Assembly (NCBI GenBank): GCA_003158175.1
Contig: PMHJ01000037.1
Span: forward strand, 713 to 64,712
From: Candidatus Cybelea septentrionalis
GTDB lineage: Bacteria; Vulcanimicrobiota; Vulcanimicrobiia; Vulcanimicrobiales; Vulcanimicrobiaceae
DNA length: 64,000 nt
Reading direction: 5' to 3'
The position numbers and the translations under genes were made by a program. Of the stretch, positions 62,126-64,000 are shown in pieces (positions within the stretch are counted from its first letter, which is position 1; each line of letters begins with the position of its first letter). Below the pieces are notes generated by a model. It searched no databases, was not told where the DNA came from, and worked only from the letters and a program-made list of their open reading frames with translations.

Positions 62126-64000
62126 AACTCAAGAAGGTTCGAACGTTCGGCTTCAAAACGTTTGCCGAACCGACGGCGCTGGAGTTCGGCGACGGCGTTA
62201 CGGCGATCGTCGGTCCGAACGGTTCCGGAAAGTCCAACCTCGTCGATGCGTTTCGATGGGTGCTGGGTGAGACGTCGACCAAGAGTATACGATCGGGACG
62301 GTTGGAAGACGTCATCTTCGCCGGCAACGAAAGCCGCAAGCCGCTCGGTCTCGCCGAAGTCTCGATTCTGTTCGACAACTCCGACGGCGCGTTGCCGATC
62401 GACTTCAACGAAGTCGAAATAACCCGGCGCGCCTATCGAGTGGGTGAGAGCGAATACTTCATCAACCGCAGCCAGGTACGTTTACGCGACGTGCTCGACT
62501 TGGTCATGGGCACCGGCCTCGGACCCGGTTCTTATGCCATCGTTTCGCAAGGACAAATCGATGCAATCCTCGTCAGCAAGCCGGCGGAGCGGCGCTCGCT
62601 TTTCGAAGAGACCGCGGGCATCGGCAAGTTTCTTGCGCGCAAACACGAATCGATGCGCCGCCTGGAACGCACCGAGCAGAACGCCATCCGCATCAGCGAC
62701 CTTATTTCGGAGCTGGAACGGCGAATTCCGGAGTTGGAGAGTCAGCTTCGCCGGGCCAAGCGCTACCGGCGCGTCAGCGCGCGTCTTCGCGATCTGGAGA
62801 TCCTCGGTTACCTGCGAGCCGGCGCGTCGCGTCGCGCCGAAAGGCTCTCGTTACGCGACGAGCTAGAGCGAGGCGAGGAGCAGCGCGCGGCGGCCGCCGC
62901 GAAGGCTGCAACGCTAGGCGCGGAACTTACGAGCCTGCGAACGCAGCTCTACCGATGCGAACTGCAGCTCGAAGAGTTGCGCTCGAAGTCACAGAGCGAG
63001 CGTAACGACGTCGCACGTGTCGAAGCAGAGTACGCAGCCGCGCTCGCGCGTCGTGAGGCGCTCGAGCGGCAATCGACGCAAACCTCGGAGGACGCCGCAC
63101 GGGTGCTTGGAGAGCGCGCGTTGCTCGTTACGGCGATGGATCAGCTGGAAGCACGCCTCGCACCGGTATCGCAAGCGTTGGAAGAAGCGCGGGAGCGCGA
63201 ACTCGAGGCGCAAGCGACGCTCTCGCGGGCGCGCGCGCAACTCGAAAAAGTTTTTACCGAGCTGCGCGAGGTCGAAGCCGGCGCGACGGAGCTGGCAACC
63301 CGCAAGGCGGAGCGGCGGGTTCAAGCCCAAACGCGTCGCACTGAGGTCGAGCGTCTCGAACGAGAGGAGCAGACCGCCCGCGAGCGCGCAGAGCAACTCG
63401 AGATTGCCGCGGGCGGGGCGTCACACCGTCACGGCGAAGGGCGGCGCCACATCGCAGCGCTTGAAGCAGAGCTGCTCGATGCGCGGGGTCGCGCGGAGAA
63501 CGCGGAGCTCCAGGCCGCTGCCGCCCAAGAGGAAGTCGTGGCGGCGCAGGGCGCTCATCGCGATCAAACCGGCGACGTCGCAGCGGCGCAATCGCGTCTG
63601 CACACGATCGAAGAGCTGGAAAATTCGCTCGAGGGGCACGTTCCCGGAACGCGAGCAGTCGTCGAAGCGCGGCAACGCGGCGAGCTGCGCGGGATCGAGG
63701 ACATCGTTTCGAATCTCATCACGACGCAAGAACGGTACGCCCGCGCGATGGACGTTGCTTTCGGCGCTCGGCTTTCCAACGTCGTCACGACGACCTCGGA
63801 AGATGCCGAACGTTGCGTCGAATTTCTCAATCGCAAAGAGGCCGGCCGCGCAACTTTTCTACCGCTCGATACCCTTTCCGATCGCCAAGGCCGAAGTCTC
63901 GAAGCTGGGCTGGCCGCGGTCCCCGGAGTACTCGGCTACGCGCACACGCTGCTACAGACGGCGCCGCGCTACGCGAGCATCGTCAACTTCTTGGTTGGCA
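62122..64000 (+). CDS. smc: Chromosome segregation protein SMC (3' end missing)
   Basis: 626 codons visible from a GTG overlapping the rnc stop. The ABC head half has KLKKVRTFGFKTFAEPTALE, Walker A GPNGSGKSNLVDAFRWVLGE, and the EETAGIGKF region. A long coiled coil follows (RLRDLEILGYLRAGASRRAE onward). The visible end reaches the hinge (EGHVPGTRAVVEARQRGELR, RYARAMDVAFGARLSNVVTT). SMC compacts and segregates DNA with ScpAB and is loaded by ParB at parS. The rnc-smc pair is common in Firmicutes and other lineages. Confidence 0.96.
   Translation, partial: MKLKKVRTFGFKTFAEPTALEFGDGVTAIVGPNGSGKSNLVDAFRWVLGETSTKSIRSGRLEDVIFAGNESRKPLGLAEVSILFDNSDGALPIDFNEVEITRRAYRVGESEYFINRSQVRLRDVLDLVMGTGLGPGSYAIVSQGQIDAILVSKPAERRSLFEETAGIGKFLARKHESMRRLERTEQNAIRISDLISELERRIPELESQLRRAKRYRRVSARLRDLEILGYLRAGASRRAERLSLRDELERGEEQRAAAAAKAATLGAELTSLRTQLYRCELQLEELRSKSQSERNDVARVEAEYAAALARREALERQSTQTSEDAARVLGERALLVTAMDQLEARLAPVSQALEEARERELEAQATLSRARAQLEKVFTELREVEAGATELATRKAERRVQAQTRRTEVERLEREEQTARERAEQLEIAAGGASHRHGEGRRHIAALEAELLDARGRAENAELQAAAAQEEVVAAQGAHRDQTGDVAAAQSRLHTIEELENSLEGHVPGTRAVVEARQRGELRGIEDIVSNLITTQERYARAMDVAFGARLSNVVTTTSEDAERCVEFLNRKEAGRATFLPLDTLSDRQGRSLEAGLAAVPGVLGYAHTLLQTAPRYASIVNFLVG

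Overview
The window looks like chromosome from a high-GC, LPS-making (diderm) bacterium. It encodes the lipid A enzymes LpxA, LpxB, LpxC and LpxD, FabZ, the Lpt exporter, BamA, TamB and Skp-type chaperones. Other traits are unlike Proteobacteria: an L27 with a Firmicutes-type cleavable leader, a DciA homologue between recF and gyrB as in Actinobacteria, and an LptB-LptF/G-DUF3084-YqgF order that resembles Cyanobacteria. A deep-branching diderm such as Candidatus Eremiobacterota (WPS-2) fits best, but this is inference, since no rRNA lies in the window. No tRNA, CRISPR array, prophage or transposase was recognised.

Layout. 1-3.0 kb (+): 3' part of recQ and a secreted Ig-like protein. 3.0-27.4 kb (-): one unbroken co-directional run for outer-membrane construction, read right to left: tamB, bamA, three Skp-like chaperones, lpxD, lpxC, fabZ, lpxA, lpxB, a metallophosphoesterase, an LpxB-related protein, an O-antigen-ligase-like protein, lptC, lptB, lptF/G, DUF3084, a YqgF-like nuclease, a predicted beta-barrel, a TPR protein and a glycosyltransferase. 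Many neighbours overlap by 1-4 bases (ATGA, TGATG, GTGA), which suggests translational coupling. 27.6-34.2 kb (-): dnaA-dnaN-recF-dciA-gyrB, with a candidate oriC upstream of dnaA. 34.5-35.5 kb: a short accessory patch with a frame-broken membrane gene and a partly duplicated small gene. 35.5-42.0 kb (+): rpmA, obgE, nadD, a DUF3465 lipoprotein, maf, mreC, mreD and mrdA, i.e. ribosome, NAD and cell-shape functions. 42.0-45.6 kb (-): a HEAT-like membrane protein and a large DUF11-repeat protein without a signal peptide. 45.7-49.5 kb: an aminotransferase (+), then trpS, thiD and thiE (-). 49.5-59.8 kb (-): the other half of the classical origin cluster: parB, parA, CCA enzyme, rsmG, mnmG, hdeD, mnmE, jag, yidC, yidD, rnpA, rpmH. 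60-64 kb (+): fabF, a 168-bp palindromic element, rnc and the 5' part of smc.

The most unusual points are: (i) two core genes, mreC and parA, whose conserved N-termini have no ATG, GTG or TTG and seem to start at AUC and CUG behind good Shine-Dalgarno sequences; (ii) a perfectly centred 168-bp palindrome between fabF and rnc; (iii) a metallophosphoesterase coupled to lpxB, a candidate for the otherwise missing UDP-diacylglucosamine hydrolase; (iv) a Skp-like module repeated across three adjacent genes; (v) a roughly 1,080-residue DUF11-repeat protein apparently kept in the cytoplasm and coupled to a HEAT-like membrane protein; (vi) an origin region split so that dnaA and rpmH sit 25 kb apart on the same strand, with a parS-like site beside rsmG.
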